From NCBI RefSeq assembly GCF_016916835.1, contig NZ_JAFFIX010000021.1, positions 83,758 to 147,757 on the forward strand: 64,000 bases of DNA, in the 5' to 3' direction. Positions 23,962 through 32,524 of this stretch are shown piece after piece; within the stretch, counting starts at the first letter, position 1; the number at the start of each line of letters is the position of its first letter. The stretch comes from Actinacidiphila bryophytorum (GTDB lineage: Bacteria; Actinomycetota; Actinomycetes; Streptomycetales; Streptomycetaceae). Below the pieces are notes generated by a model. It did not search any database. It was given only the letters and a program-made list of their open reading frames with translations, and was not told the DNA's origin. The translations under genes were made by a program, and so were the position numbers.

Positions 23962-25392
23962 ATGGACGCCCAGGCCATACCGAGCACCGCGGCACCCGAC
24001 ACTGCCGTACCCGACCACCCGGGAGACCGCAGCGCGGGGGCCGGGGCCGCCCTGCTGGCCGTCGGACTCGGCACCCTGCTGACCCTGATGGCCTTCACCG
24101 CGCCCGCCACCACGCTCGCCGCCACCGCGCACGGGCTGCACTCGGGCGCCGTCGCCCAGACCTGGATGCTGACCGGCACACCGGTCGGCCTCGCCGCGCT
24201 GCTGCTGACCATGGGCAGCGTCGCCGACGCGCGCGGGCGGCGCCGCACCTTCGCCGCGGGCGCCGTCCTGCTGCTGTTCGCGACCGCGCTGTCGGCCGCC
24301 GCCCCCGGCACCGCGCTCTTCCTCGCGGGACGTATCGCGCAGGGTGTGGCGAGCGCCGCCGTGCTCGCGGCCGGCCTCGGGCTCATCGCGGACACCCACC
24401 CGGCCGGCCGCCACCGGGTGCGCGCCCTCGGCGTCTGGGGCGCGACCGTCGGCGGCGGCATCGCCGTCGGACCGGTCTACGCGGCCGTCATGGCCCAGCT
24501 GTGGGGCTGGCGTTCGCTGTACTGGGGCCTGGCGCTGCTCGCCGTGCCGGTCGCCGCGCTCAGCGCCGCCGTCCCCGAGTCGCGCGCCGCCCACCCGCGC
24601 CGGCTCGACCTCGCAGGAGCGCTCACCCTCGGCGCGGGCACGGCGGCCCTGGTCGCCGGATTCGGCGAGAGCCGCAGCGGCTGGCTGCGCCCCGCCGTGC
24701 TGGTCCCGCTGGCCGCGGCCGCCCTGGTGCTCGCCCTCTTCGCCGCGGTGGAGCGGCGGGTGGCGGAACCCATGCTCGACCCGGCCCTGTGGCGCAACCC
24801 GACCTTCCTCGCCGGCGGCGTCGGCGCCCTGACCACGGGCCTGGCCGTGGTCGGCCTCTTCAGCTACCTGCCGACCATGGTGCAGGGCGTGCTCGGCACC
24901 GGCGCCATTGCCACCAGCCTGCTCTTCGTGGTCTGGTCGGGCGTCTCCGCGGTCTTCGCGCTGCTCTCCCGCCGGCTGGCCCCGCACATGGGCGCCGACA
25001 CCCAGGCCGCCCTCGGCCTGGGCATATCAGCCGTCGGGCAGGCAGCGATGTACGGCATGCACGTCGGCGGCTCCTACGGGCGGCTCTTCCCGGGCCTTGC
25101 CGTCGCCGGCGTCGGTAGTGGCATCCTGAACGCGGCGCTGGCCCGGCTGGCCGTCGCCGGCGTCCCCACCGAACGCAGCGCCATGGGTTCGGGGGCCAAC
25201 AACACCGCCCGCTACGTCGGTTCGGCGCTCGGCGTCGCCCTGACCGTCTCCGTCGTGACCGCCGCCCACGGCCCCTCCCCCGCGACCGCCCTCGCCGCGG
25301 GCGCCAACCACGCCTTCCTCCTCAGCGCCGCCACCTGCCTCGCCGGCACCACCGCCATCCTCCTCCTCCCCCGCCTGACTCCACGCCGCTAG
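23962..25392 (+). CDS. MFS transporter (DHA2-like)
   Basis: A 476-residue exporter with about 14 helices. Helix 1 region is LLTLMAFTAPATTLAATAHGL, motif A is GSVADARGRRRTFAAG, and motif C-like GLGLIADTHPAGRHRVRALGVWGATVGGGIAVGP lies in the fifth helix. ATG 23962 follows GGAGG with 6 nt spacing, preferred over an upstream TTG. The gene pairs with the divergent HxlR regulator, suggesting export of a redox-active or electrophilic compound. Its TAG stop codon lies inside the terminal inverted repeat of the element at 25389-25571. Confidence 0.87.
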   Translation: MDAQAIPSTAAPDTAVPDHPGDRSAGAGAALLAVGLGTLLTLMAFTAPATTLAATAHGLHSGAVAQTWMLTGTPVGLAALLLTMGSVADARGRRRTFAAGAVLLLFATALSAAAPGTALFLAGRIAQGVASAAVLAAGLGLIADTHPAGRHRVRALGVWGATVGGGIAVGPVYAAVMAQLWGWRSLYWGLALLAVPVAALSAAVPESRAAHPRRLDLAGALTLGAGTAALVAGFGESRSGWLRPAVLVPLAAAALVLALFAAVERRVAEPMLDPALWRNPTFLAGGVGALTTGLAVVGLFSYLPTMVQGVLGTGAIATSLLFVVWSGVSAVFALLSRRLAPHMGADTQAALGLGISAVGQAAMYGMHVGGSYGRLFPGLAVAGVGSGILNAALARLAVAGVPTERSAMGSGANNTARYVGSALGVALTVSVVTAAHGPSPATALAAGANHAFLLSAATCLAGTTAILLLPRLTPRR

Positions 25393-25571
25393 GCCGTGTT
25401 TTGGAAGTCCCGCCTGCCCCGCGACGCCTGGCACGCACGCTCGCTGCGTCGTCGGAGTCGTCCGAGTAGGCCCACTACGAGGACGACCCTCCGCCTTGCG
25501 ATCGCACGCACCAGACGCCGCGCGGCCCGCCCTGTGGGGGCGGACGGCGCTACTTCCAAAACACGGCCTAG
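25389..25571. mobile_element. MITE-like element with 20-bp terminal inverted repeats
   Basis: The ends CTAGGCCGTGTTTTGGAAGT (25389-25408) and its exact complement at 25552-25571 enclose 143 bp with no coding frame. The interior is itself palindromic, with GTCGTCC and GGACGAC arms around GCCCA near 25457-25487. Size (183 bp), perfect terminal repeats and lack of a transposase fit a miniature inverted-repeat element mobilised in trans. The left end supplies the stop codon of the MFS gene. No clear target-site duplication could be identified. It may also act as a terminator for the MFS gene. Confidence 0.6.
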
Positions 25572-25654
25572 GCCCCCGCGCCCTGAAAGACGGTCGCCCT
25601 CCTGTGCAGAGGGCGCCGCCTGAAAGCGCCGACTCCGCGAGAGAGGGTCGCCAC

Positions 25655-25723
25655 CAGGGGCGCGGGGAAGTGCGCGACCAGCCGGAGGAGCGGGAAAGAA
25701 GCAACGCCACAGCAAGTGGCACC
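25655..25723. repeat. Dispersed intergenic repeat, copy A
   Basis: A 69-bp segment that recurs at 61331-61399 with 66 of 69 identical bases; the last 39 are exact. It contains GGGGCGCGGGGAA and GGGAAAGAAGCAACGCCAC. Both copies are intergenic and preceded by an inverted complement of their CAGGGGCGCGGGG start. Together with the MITE-like element it fills the 356-bp gap between 25392 and 25749, which holds no gene. Confidence 0.75.
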
Positions 25724-25748
25724 ACCAGGGCCGCGGGGCCGGGTCGGG

Positions 25749-26717
25749 TCAGCCCGCGACGAAACCGGCCAGGCCGAGAACTTGCGCGGCGGCAGCCGCG
25801 GCCCCGACAAGCCCGGCGTCAGTACCGAGCTTGGCCGGGACCACGTCGACCCCCGCCGCGAAGGACAGCGTCGCGTAACGGCTGAGGTGGTCGCGGAGGG
25901 GGTCGAAGAGGACGGGGCCGGCCCCGGCCACACCCCCGCCGACAACGGCGACGTTGATCTCGACCAGCGTCGCCGTCGCCGCGATCCCCGCCGCAAGTGC
26001 CTGGGCGGCACGGTCGAAGGAGGCGATCGCGAGCGGGTCGCCGGCCCTGGCGGACTCGGCGACGGCGGCAGCCGTCGGCTCGGCGCCGGCCGACGGGAGC
26101 CAGCCGGACTCCAGCGCGCGGCGCGCGATGTTGGGACCGCTGGCGATGCGCTCGACGCAGCCGCGCGACCCGCACGGGCACAGGTCGCCGTCGAGGTCGA
26201 CGCTGATGTGCCCGATGTGGCCGGCGTTCCCGGTCGGCCCGGGAAGCAGCGCGCCGCCGAGCACGAGACCGCCGCCGACCCCGGTGGACACCACCATGCA
26301 CAGCGCGTTGTCGTAGCCGCGTGCGGCACCCTGCCAGTGCTCGGCCGCGGTCATGGCGACACCGTCGCCGGTCAGCACGACGGGCAGCCCGCCCGCGGCC
26401 TCGCCGACCCGCGGGGCCAGCGGGAAGTCGCGCCAGCCCGGCACGTTGACCGGGCTGACGGTGCCGTGCAGGGCGTCGACGGGACCCGCGCTGCCGATGC
26501 CCACGGCGACCGCGGCCGGCCACTGCGGTGCGGTGCGCAGCTCCGCGACGACCTCGGCGACGGCCCGCATCACCGTCTCGCCGTCGCGGCCTGCGGGCGT
26601 CGGCCGCAGGGAGCGCGCCACCGGGCGGCCCTCCGTGTCGATGAGCGCCCCGGCGATCTTCGTTCCGCCGATGTCCAGTGCGGCCACGAGTGGACCGGTC
26701 GCGCCGTGGGGGTGCAT
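25749..26717 (-). CDS. ROK-family sugar kinase (glucokinase-like)
   Basis: A 322-residue ATP-dependent hexose kinase of the ROK family. The phosphate-binding motif is ALDIGGTKIAGALID (residues 13-27), the catalytic Asp is in VVLTGDGVAMTAAE, and the GNAGHIGHISVD and zinc motif CPCGSRGCVERIASG follow. No DNA-binding domain is present, so it is an enzyme rather than a repressor. Start ATG 26717 follows AAGGAG by 11 nt. It diverges from a LacI regulator across an operator palindrome, so its expression is likely sugar-controlled. The exact sugar is unknown. Confidence 0.88.
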   Translation of the reverse strand: MHPHGATGPLVAALDIGGTKIAGALIDTEGRPVARSLRPTPAGRDGETVMRAVAEVVAELRTAPQWPAAVAVGIGSAGPVDALHGTVSPVNVPGWRDFPLAPRVGEAAGGLPVVLTGDGVAMTAAEHWQGAARGYDNALCMVVSTGVGGGLVLGGALLPGPTGNAGHIGHISVDLDGDLCPCGSRGCVERIASGPNIARRALESGWLPSAGAEPTAAAVAESARAGDPLAIASFDRAAQALAAGIAATATLVEINVAVVGGGVAGAGPVLFDPLRDHLSRYATLSFAAGVDVVPAKLGTDAGLVGAAAAAAQVLGLAGFVAG

Positions 26718-26793
26718 CGTTCGGGGGTCTCCTTCATCGTTGTGTCGCCCGGGTTCCGCGACGGCGGCCCCAGGGGTAGTCTCGCCTGATCGT

Positions 26794-26830
26794 GACAACG
26801 TTGTCCATCTCTTGCCGCAGGGAATACTAC
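26794..26830. promoter_or_regulatory. LacI-type operator and leaderless promoter
   Basis: GACAACGTTGTC (26794-26805) is a perfect 12-bp palindrome with the central CG usual for LacI operators. It overlaps TTGTCC (26801-26806), a -35 for the LacI gene, with AATACT (26823-26828) 16 bp downstream and 6 nt before GTG 26835. This predicts autoregulation plus control of the divergent kinase gene. Confidence 0.65.
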
Positions 26831-26834
26831 GACC

Positions 26835-27860
26835 GTGACCCATACTCCTGGACGTGTCCCCCGGCCCACCATGAAGGATGTCGCCGCCCGGGCGGGCGTC
26901 GGACTCAAGACGGTCTCCCGGGTGGTGAACGAGGAACCGGGCGTGACGCCCGACACGGTGGCGCGTGTGCAGTCCGCCATCGACGCCCTCGGATTCCGGC
27001 GCAATGACAGCGCCCGCCTGCTGCGCACCCGGCGGACCGCCAGCGTCGGCCTGGTGCTCGAAGACCTCGCCGACCCCTTCTACGGTGCGCTCAGCCGCGC
27101 CGTCGAGGACGTCGCCCGCGCGCACGGCGCGCTGCTCTTCACCGGTTCGAGCGCGGAGAACCCGCGCCGCGAGCAGGAACTGGTGCTGGCCTTCTGCGCC
27201 CGCAGGGTGGACGGCCTGGTCGTGGTTCCCGCGGGCGACGACCACCGCTACCTCACCCCGGAGATCGACGCGGGCGTCGCCACGGTGTTCGTGGACCGCC
27301 CGGCCGGCCGCATCGACGCCGACGTCGTGCTCACCGACAACGCGGGCGGCACCCGCACAGGTGTGGCCCACCTGATCGCGCACGGCCACCGCAGGATCGG
27401 CTTCATCGGCGACCAGCCGGGCATCCACACCGCGGGCGAGCGGCTGCGCGGCTACCGCGAGGCGATGGCCGACGCGGGGCTGCCGGTGCGCCCCGACTGG
27501 TACGCGATGGGTCCCACGACGCCCGAGCGGGTCAGGGCGGCGCTGGCCACCATGCTCTCCGGGCCCGAGCCGGTCACCGCGCTCTTCGCGGGCAACAACC
27601 GCGTCACCGTCACCGCGGTACGCGTCCTGTCCGGCCGCCCGCAGCCGGTCGCCCTGGTCGGCTTCGACGACTTCGAGCTGGCCGACCTGCTCGACCCGCC
27701 GGTCACCGTCGTCGCCCAGGATCCCGCGGGCCTGGGCCGCAACGCGGCCCAGCTGCTCTTCCGCCGCCTGGACGGCGCCACCTCGGAGGAGCCCAGCCGG
27801 GTGGAGCTGCCGGCCCGGCTGATCGCCCGCGGCTCGGGCGAGATCCCGCCCGCGTACTGA
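26835..27860 (+). CDS. LacI-family regulator
   Basis: A 341-residue repressor. The HTH and hinge are MKDVAARAGVGLKTVSRVVNEEPGV (residues 13-37), followed by a periplasmic-binding-protein-like effector domain starting TASVGLVLEDLADPFYGAL. The C-terminal half includes ALFAGNNRVTVTAVRVL and VALVGFDDFELADLLDPPVTVVAQDP. All usual elements are intact. It shares an operator with the divergent ROK kinase, so a sugar utilisation function is likely. The GTG start fits a leaderless transcript. Confidence 0.9.
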   Translation: MTHTPGRVPRPTMKDVAARAGVGLKTVSRVVNEEPGVTPDTVARVQSAIDALGFRRNDSARLLRTRRTASVGLVLEDLADPFYGALSRAVEDVARAHGALLFTGSSAENPRREQELVLAFCARRVDGLVVVPAGDDHRYLTPEIDAGVATVFVDRPAGRIDADVVLTDNAGGTRTGVAHLIAHGHRRIGFIGDQPGIHTAGERLRGYREAMADAGLPVRPDWYAMGPTTPERVRAALATMLSGPEPVTALFAGNNRVTVTAVRVLSGRPQPVALVGFDDFELADLLDPPVTVVAQDPAGLGRNAAQLLFRRLDGATSEEPSRVELPARLIARGSGEIPPAY

Positions 27861-27898
27861 CGCGGCGCCCGGCCGGTGCGCCAGGTCCCCGTACCGAC

Positions 27899-29161
27899 TC
27901 AGCGCCCGGCCAGGGCGTCCAGGTCCGGGCGGGCCAGGCCGGTGCGGCCCGCCACCTCCGCCTGGTCCAGGGCGCCGCAGTCCAGGCCCCGGAGCAGGTA
28001 GCCGCTGAGCGCGCGTGCCGTCGCCGGTTCGTCGAGCACCGCGCCCGCGGTTTTGGCCACGTAGGCGGCGAGCCGGCCGGCCGCCGCGTCCAGGCCTTCC
28101 CGGCAGAAGGCGTAGACGGCGGCGTAACGCGTCGGGAGCTGCGCCGGGTGCATGTCCCAGCCCTGGTAGTAGCCGCGGGCCAGGGAGCGCCGTACGAGGC
28201 CGTAGTGCAGCCGCCAGGCGTCGTGCACGGCCTGCGCCGGGCCGACCGGCAGCACGTTCGTGGAGCCGTCGGACAACCGTACCCCGGTGCCTGCCGCGGC
28301 GACCTGCATCACGGCCTTGGCGTGGTCGGCGGCCGGGTGGTCGGGGGCCTGGTGTGCGGCGCTGATCCCGCAGGCGGCGCTGTAGTCGAAGGTGCCGTAG
28401 TGCAGCGCACTGGCGCGGCCCGCGGCCGCGTCGATGAGCCGGGGCACGGTGGCGGTGCCGTCGGGGCCGAGGATGGACTGGGTGGTCTCGATCTGGATCT
28501 CGAAGCGGATCCTGCCCTCGGGCAGTCCCGCGGCCTGCTCGAACTGCCCGCACAGCGCGGCCATGGCGGCGGCCTGTGCGGGGAAGGTCACCTTCGGCAG
28601 GGTGAGGGCGAGGCCTTCCGGCAGGCCGCCGCCGTCGAGCAGCGCGGTCAGGAACAGGTCGAGGGTGCGGATGCCGCGGTCGCGGACGGCGGCCTCCATG
28701 CACTTCATGCGGATGCCGATCCAGGGCGGTGCGGTGCCGTCCGCGGTCATCGCGGTGACGGTGCGGGCGGCGGCCAGCGCCGCGGCGTCCTCCTCCGCGT
28801 CGGGCCTGGCGCCGTAGCCGTCCTCGAAGTCGATCCGCAGGTCCTCGACCGGTTCGCGGCGGAGCTTGTCGCGCACCCGGTCGTGGACCTCCGCGGCCAG
28901 GCCGCCGGTCAGGCCGAGCACGGCGCCGAGCGCGCCGGCGTCCGGCGCGTGCTCGTCCAGCGCCGACAGTGCGCGGGCGCCCCACTCCCGCACGGTCGCC
29001 GCGGTGAAGGCGTCCGCCGGTACGTAGACGGTGTGCACGGGCTGCCGGGTGCCGGGGTCACCGGGGTAGCGGCGGGCGAGTTCCGCGTCCGTCGCGGCCA
29101 GTGCGGCCCCGATTCCGGCGACGTGGGCGTCGGTCAGTGTCGTACCGGCCGGCTGCGGCAT
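27899..29161 (-). CDS. DUF6986 family, HpcH/HpaI-like aldolase or lyase
   Basis: A 420-residue protein that resembles the CitE/HpcH TIM-barrel lyases. Supporting segments are DLRIDFEDGYGARPDAEEDAAA (acidic metal/CoA-site-like), IGIRMKCMEA, LALTLPKVTFP and RFEIQIETTQSIL. I recognise it as the DUF6986 type found in Streptomyces, whose reaction is not established; C-C bond cleavage of a keto acid is plausible. GGGAGG precedes ATG 29161. A palindrome 18 bp upstream suggests tight control by an unlinked regulator. Confidence 0.75.
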   Translation of the reverse strand: MPQPAGTTLTDAHVAGIGAALAATDAELARRYPGDPGTRQPVHTVYVPADAFTAATVREWGARALSALDEHAPDAGALGAVLGLTGGLAAEVHDRVRDKLRREPVEDLRIDFEDGYGARPDAEEDAAALAAARTVTAMTADGTAPPWIGIRMKCMEAAVRDRGIRTLDLFLTALLDGGGLPEGLALTLPKVTFPAQAAAMAALCGQFEQAAGLPEGRIRFEIQIETTQSILGPDGTATVPRLIDAAAGRASALHYGTFDYSAACGISAAHQAPDHPAADHAKAVMQVAAAGTGVRLSDGSTNVLPVGPAQAVHDAWRLHYGLVRRSLARGYYQGWDMHPAQLPTRYAAVYAFCREGLDAAAGRLAAYVAKTAGAVLDEPATARALSGYLLRGLDCGALDQAEVAGRTGLARPDLDALAGR

Positions 29162-29178
29162 GGGCCACCCTCCCAGAT

Positions 29179-29195
29179 TTCAACAAATCGTTGAA
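29179..29195. promoter_or_regulatory. Palindrome upstream of the DUF6986 gene
   Basis: TTCAACAAATCGTTGAA is a 6-5-6 inverted repeat (TTCAAC/GTTGAA), A/T-rich in a very G/C-rich context, 18 bp before the start codon. It resembles IclR- or GntR-type operators; the regulator is not in the window. Confidence 0.55.
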
Positions 29196-29248
29196 GCGAA
29201 GCTAGCCCGCGGCCTTCCACCCGGTCAACACCCGCCAGGACATGCCGC

Positions 29249-29278
29249 GGCCCCCGCACGCGGTCGCGCACGGGGGCC
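29249..29278 (-). terminator. Terminator hairpin after etfA
   Basis: GGCCCCCG (29249-29256) pairs with CGGGGGCC (29271-29278) across a 14-nt loop, 22 nt downstream of the etfA stop codon. Confidence 0.55.
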
Positions 29279-29300
29279 GGGCGGCGGCACCGCGGGAGCG

Positions 29301-30263
29301 TCAGCCCTTGCGGGCCTTGATCTCCTCGGTGAGCTGCGGGACGACCTGGAAGAGGTCGCCGACGACGCCGTAGTCGACGAGGTCGAAGATCGGGGCTTCC
29401 GCGTCCTTGTTGACCGCCACGATGGTCTTCGAGGTCTGCATGCCCGCCCGGTGCTGGATCGCGCCCGAGATGCCGTTGGCGATGTAGAGCTGGGGGGAGA
29501 CGGACTTGCCGGTCTGGCCGACCTGGTTGGTGTGCGGGTACCAGCCGGCGTCGACCGCGGCCCGCGAGGCGCCCACGGCCGCGCCGAGGGAGTCGGCGAG
29601 GGCCTCGATGACGGAGAAGTTCTCGGCGCCGTTGACGCCGCGCCCGCCGGAGACCACGATCGCGGCCTCGGTCAGCTCCGGCCGCCCGGTGGACTGCCGG
29701 GGCGTGCGGGCCACGACCTTCGTGCCCGTGGCCAGCTCGCCGAAGGTGACCGCCAGCGGCTCGACCGTGCCGGCCGCCGGAGCCGGCTCGACGGGGGCGG
29801 AGTTCGGCTTGACGGTGATGACCGGGGTGCCGCGGGTGATGGTCGAGCGGGTGGTGAAGGCGGCGGCGAAGACGGACTGGGTGGCGACCGGCCCTTCGGC
29901 GCCCGCGGCCACGTCGGTGGCGTCGGTGATGATGCCCGAGCCCAGGCGCAGCGCCAGGCGGGCGGCGATCTCCTTGCCCTCGCCCGAGGACGGCACCAGG
30001 ACCGCGACCGGTGAGACGGCCGCGGCCGCGGCCTGGAGGGCGTCGACCTTGGGGACGACCAGGTAGTCGGTGAACTCCGGGGCGTCGGCGGTCAGCACCC
30101 GGGTCGCGCCGTGCTCGGCCAGCACCGGGGCCGCGGTGTCGGCGCCGGGGCCGAGGTGGACGGCGACCGGGTCGCCGATCCGGCGGGCCAGGGTGAGCAG
30201 TTCGAGGGTCGGCTTGCGGACGGCACCGTCCACGTGGTCGACCAGGACGAGGACTTCAGCCAT
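29301..30263 (-). CDS. etfA: Electron transfer flavoprotein alpha subunit
   Basis: A 320-residue ETF alpha subunit. The C-terminal FAD domain carries SGGRGVNGAENFSVIEALADSLGAAVGASRAAVDAGWYPHTNQVGQTGKSVSPQLYIANGISGAIQH, the family signature. ETF passes electrons from acyl-CoA and other dehydrogenases to ETF:quinone oxidoreductase. It lies 59 bp downstream of etfB and is almost certainly co-transcribed. The ATG at 30263 gives MAEVLVLVDHVDG, the usual actinobacterial N-terminus. Confidence 0.96.
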   Translation of the reverse strand: MAEVLVLVDHVDGAVRKPTLELLTLARRIGDPVAVHLGPGADTAAPVLAEHGATRVLTADAPEFTDYLVVPKVDALQAAAAAVSPVAVLVPSSGEGKEIAARLALRLGSGIITDATDVAAGAEGPVATQSVFAAAFTTRSTITRGTPVITVKPNSAPVEPAPAAGTVEPLAVTFGELATGTKVVARTPRQSTGRPELTEAAIVVSGGRGVNGAENFSVIEALADSLGAAVGASRAAVDAGWYPHTNQVGQTGKSVSPQLYIANGISGAIQHRAGMQTSKTIVAVNKDAEAPIFDLVDYGVVGDLFQVVPQLTEEIKARKG

Positions 30264-30322
30264 GCGAATCGTTCTCCTGCACAAAGAAGAGGGTGACGGG
30301 GGGGCGGCGGGGCGGGGGTTCG

Positions 30323-31108
30323 TCAGATGAACTTGTGCTCCGCGAGGAAGGCCGCGAGCTGCTTGCCGCCCTCGCCCTCGTCCTTGACGATCGTGCCCGC
30401 GCTGCGCGCCGGACGGGCGGCAGCCTCCTGCACCGCCGTCCACGCACCGGCGAGGCCCACGTCGGCGGCGTCGATGCCCAGGTCGGAGAGGTCCAGCGCC
30501 TCCACCGGCTTCTTCTTGGCCGCCATGATGCCCTTGAAGGACGGGTAGCGCGCCTCACCGGACTGGTCGGTCACCGACACCAGCGCCGGCAGCGACGCCT
30601 CCACCTGCTCGCTCGCCGCGTCGCCGTCGCGCCGGCCGGTCACCTTCCCGCCCGAGACCGCGACCTCGGACAGCAGGGTCACCTGCGGAATGCCCAGCCG
30701 CTCTGCAAGCAGCGCGGGAACCACACCCGCCGTGCCGTCGGTGGAGGCCATGCCGGTGACGACCAGGTCGAAGCCGGCGTGCTCGATCGCCTTGGCCAGC
30801 ACCAGCGACGTCCCCATCACATCGGTACCGTGCAGCGCGTCGTCCTCGACGTGCACGGCCTTGTCCGCGCCCATCGACAGCGCCTTGCGCAGCGCGTCCT
30901 TGGCGTCCGCGGGGCCGACGGTCAGGACGGTGATCTCCGCGTCGTCCGCGGCCTCCGCGATCTGCAACGCCTGCTCGACCGCGTACTCGTCCAGCTCCGA
31001 CAGCAGGCCGTCCACCGCATCGCGGTCAGTGGTCAGGTCATCGGCGAAGTGGCGGTCGCCGGTGGCATCGGGCACGTACTTCACAGCGACTACGATCCTC
31101 AAGCTCAC
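30323..31108 (-). CDS. etfB: Electron transfer flavoprotein beta subunit
   Basis: A 261-residue ETF beta subunit beginning MSLRIVVAVKYVPD. Typical features include ALSMGADKAVHVEDD and the AMP-binding/signature region VEASLPALVSVTDQSGEARYPSFKGIMAAKKKPVE. It is the first gene of the etfBA operon and forms the heterodimer that holds FAD and AMP. Its promoter candidate lies 160 bp upstream, overlapping a small palindrome. Confidence 0.96.
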   Translation of the reverse strand: MSLRIVVAVKYVPDATGDRHFADDLTTDRDAVDGLLSELDEYAVEQALQIAEAADDAEITVLTVGPADAKDALRKALSMGADKAVHVEDDALHGTDVMGTSLVLAKAIEHAGFDLVVTGMASTDGTAGVVPALLAERLGIPQVTLLSEVAVSGGKVTGRRDGDAASEQVEASLPALVSVTDQSGEARYPSFKGIMAAKKKPVEALDLSDLGIDAADVGLAGAWTAVQEAAARPARSAGTIVKDEGEGGKQLAAFLAEHKFI

Positions 31109-31258
31109 GCCTGCTCTCCTACTGCATCGTCCTGCACGTCTTCGTCAACTGCCCCGGCAGCACCCTGCCAGTGCCCCGGATTGGCAGCATAGGCGCCTGC
31201 GGCTGCGGCTCCCCGCCGGGACGCAGCACGCGTCGCGGTGAGTACCCGGCAGATATAT

Positions 31259-31295
31259 TACTCGTCAGTACACAGAGAGTGCCGCCGCTTGGCAA
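31259..31295 (-). promoter_or_regulatory. Candidate etfB promoter with palindrome
   Basis: On the minus strand TTGCCA (31295-31290), 17 bp and TGTACT (31272-31267) form a good promoter. The palindrome TACTGACGAGTA (31270-31259, arms TACT/AGTA) overlaps the -10, in an A/T-rich patch, so a TetR-type repressor could act here. The leader would be about 150 nt. Nothing else was seen between 31109 and 31370. Confidence 0.45.
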
Positions 31296-31370
31296 GGTTC
31301 CCCCACTGTGACGTCTCCTACGCCCGCGACGTGCCGCGCCCTCGGCAAGGCCGCGCCCGAGGGGAGGCCG

Positions 31371-31784
31371 TCAGACCGCGGCACCAAGTGCGGCGATCAC
31401 GTCGGCACGCCGGGGCTGGCCCGACGCCCGGCGCACCACGGAGCCGTCCGCGTCGAGGACCAGGACGGTCGGTGTCCTGAGGATGTGCAGCCGCCGCACG
31501 AGGTCGAGCTGCGCCTCGGCGTCGATCTCCACATGGCGCACCCCCTCGACCATCCCGGTGACCTCGGACAGCACCCGCCTGGTCGCCCGGCAGGGCGCGC
31601 AGAAGGCGCTGGAGAACTGCACAAGCGTGGCGCGCTCCCCCAGCGGCCCGCCGAGGTCGTCCGACGTCAGCCGCTCGCCGCTGTCCCTGCCACCCACCCG
31701 GACCCTCCCGTCCCGTCGCCGGTGCAGTACGCCGAAGGCGCTGGCCGCCGCGAGCACGGCCAGGCAGACCACCAGACCCGTCAT
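31371..31784 (-). CDS. Membrane-anchored thioredoxin-like protein
   Basis: A 137-residue protein with one N-terminal helix (MTGLVVCLAVLAAASAFGVL) and an extracytoplasmic thioredoxin fold. The active site is FCAPC in QFSSAFCAPCRATRRVL, and the cis-Pro is in LRTPTVLVLDADG. A CAPC site is typical of reducing or disulfide-exchange TlpA-like proteins. GGAGGAGG precedes ATG 31784. It diverges from a DUF4395 membrane protein, a pairing common in actinobacteria and suggestive of a shared thiol-redox role. Confidence 0.87.
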   Translation of the reverse strand: MTGLVVCLAVLAAASAFGVLHRRRDGRVRVGGRDSGERLTSDDLGGPLGERATLVQFSSAFCAPCRATRRVLSEVTGMVEGVRHVEIDAEAQLDLVRRLHILRTPTVLVLDADGSVVRRASGQPRRADVIAALGAAV

Positions 31785-31925
31785 CGCCGTCCTCCTCCGC
31801 CGCGAGCCACTGCGCCGCATTGTCACCTGCAGGCGAACCGCATCGTATTCCCGCACGTCAGCGTTCACACGACCGCAATGATTCCCGCGGCCGCAACCGG
31901 CCGCCGCCGGGTCATCATTCCCCTC

Positions 31926-32333
31926 ATGGACATCGACGTACGCGGCCCCCGGTTCGGCGCGGCCCTCACCACCGCTGTGCTCGCGGTGGTCCTGATCACC
32001 GGCAGCGGCGCGCTGCTCGCGGTGCAGGCCGCCCTGTTCGCCGTGGGAGCCGTCGCGGGCGTGCAGCGCTCGCCGTACGGCTGGCTCTTCCGCACCCTGA
32101 TACGCCCCAGGGTCGGCCCGCCGCCCGCCACCGAGGAATCGGCGCCGCCGCGCTTCGCCCAGGCCGTGGGGCTGGCCTTCGCCGCCGTCGGGGTGGCCGG
32201 CTATCTGGCGGGGCCGCAGTGGCTCGGCATGGCCGCGACCGGCTGCGCACTTGCCGCCGCCTTCCTCAACGCGGCCTTCGCCTACTGCCTCGGCTGCGAG
32301 ATGTACCTGGCACTGCGGCGCACGGTGGGCTGA
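31926..32333 (+). CDS. DUF4395 membrane protein
   Basis: A 135-residue membrane protein: MDIDVRGPRFGAALTTAVLAVVL opens the first helix, followed by a second helix to about residue 44, a loop with RTLIRPRVGPP, and two C-terminal helices ending FAYCLGCEMYLALRR. The two Cys of CLGC near the C-terminus are a possible redox pair that could exchange electrons with the divergent thioredoxin. Function is not established. The start was placed at ATG 31926 from the family N-terminus; a longer in-frame extension is not conserved in character. Confidence 0.8.
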   Translation: MDIDVRGPRFGAALTTAVLAVVLITGSGALLAVQAALFAVGAVAGVQRSPYGWLFRTLIRPRVGPPPATEESAPPRFAQAVGLAFAAVGVAGYLAGPQWLGMAATGCALAAAFLNAAFAYCLGCEMYLALRRTVG

Positions 32334-32524
32334 CCGGGCCCTACCGCGACGCGGCAGTGGCGCGGGGGTGACATCGCGATGACGTGAGAAGAATCTCGCC
32401 GCGGGGAGGTCGCCCGGGGTGACAGCGGCCCCGCCGCCGGGGCACCATCGCTCAGCGGCCGGAGAACCTACGGGCGCGTAACTTCCGCCGGGCGCGCCGC
32501 CCCGGAGAGAGCAGGTGCCCGGAC

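Noticed and set aside
25400..25560. Coding capacity inside the MITE-like element
   Set aside because: Short frames across it have no start signal, no recognisable motif and no transposase similarity.
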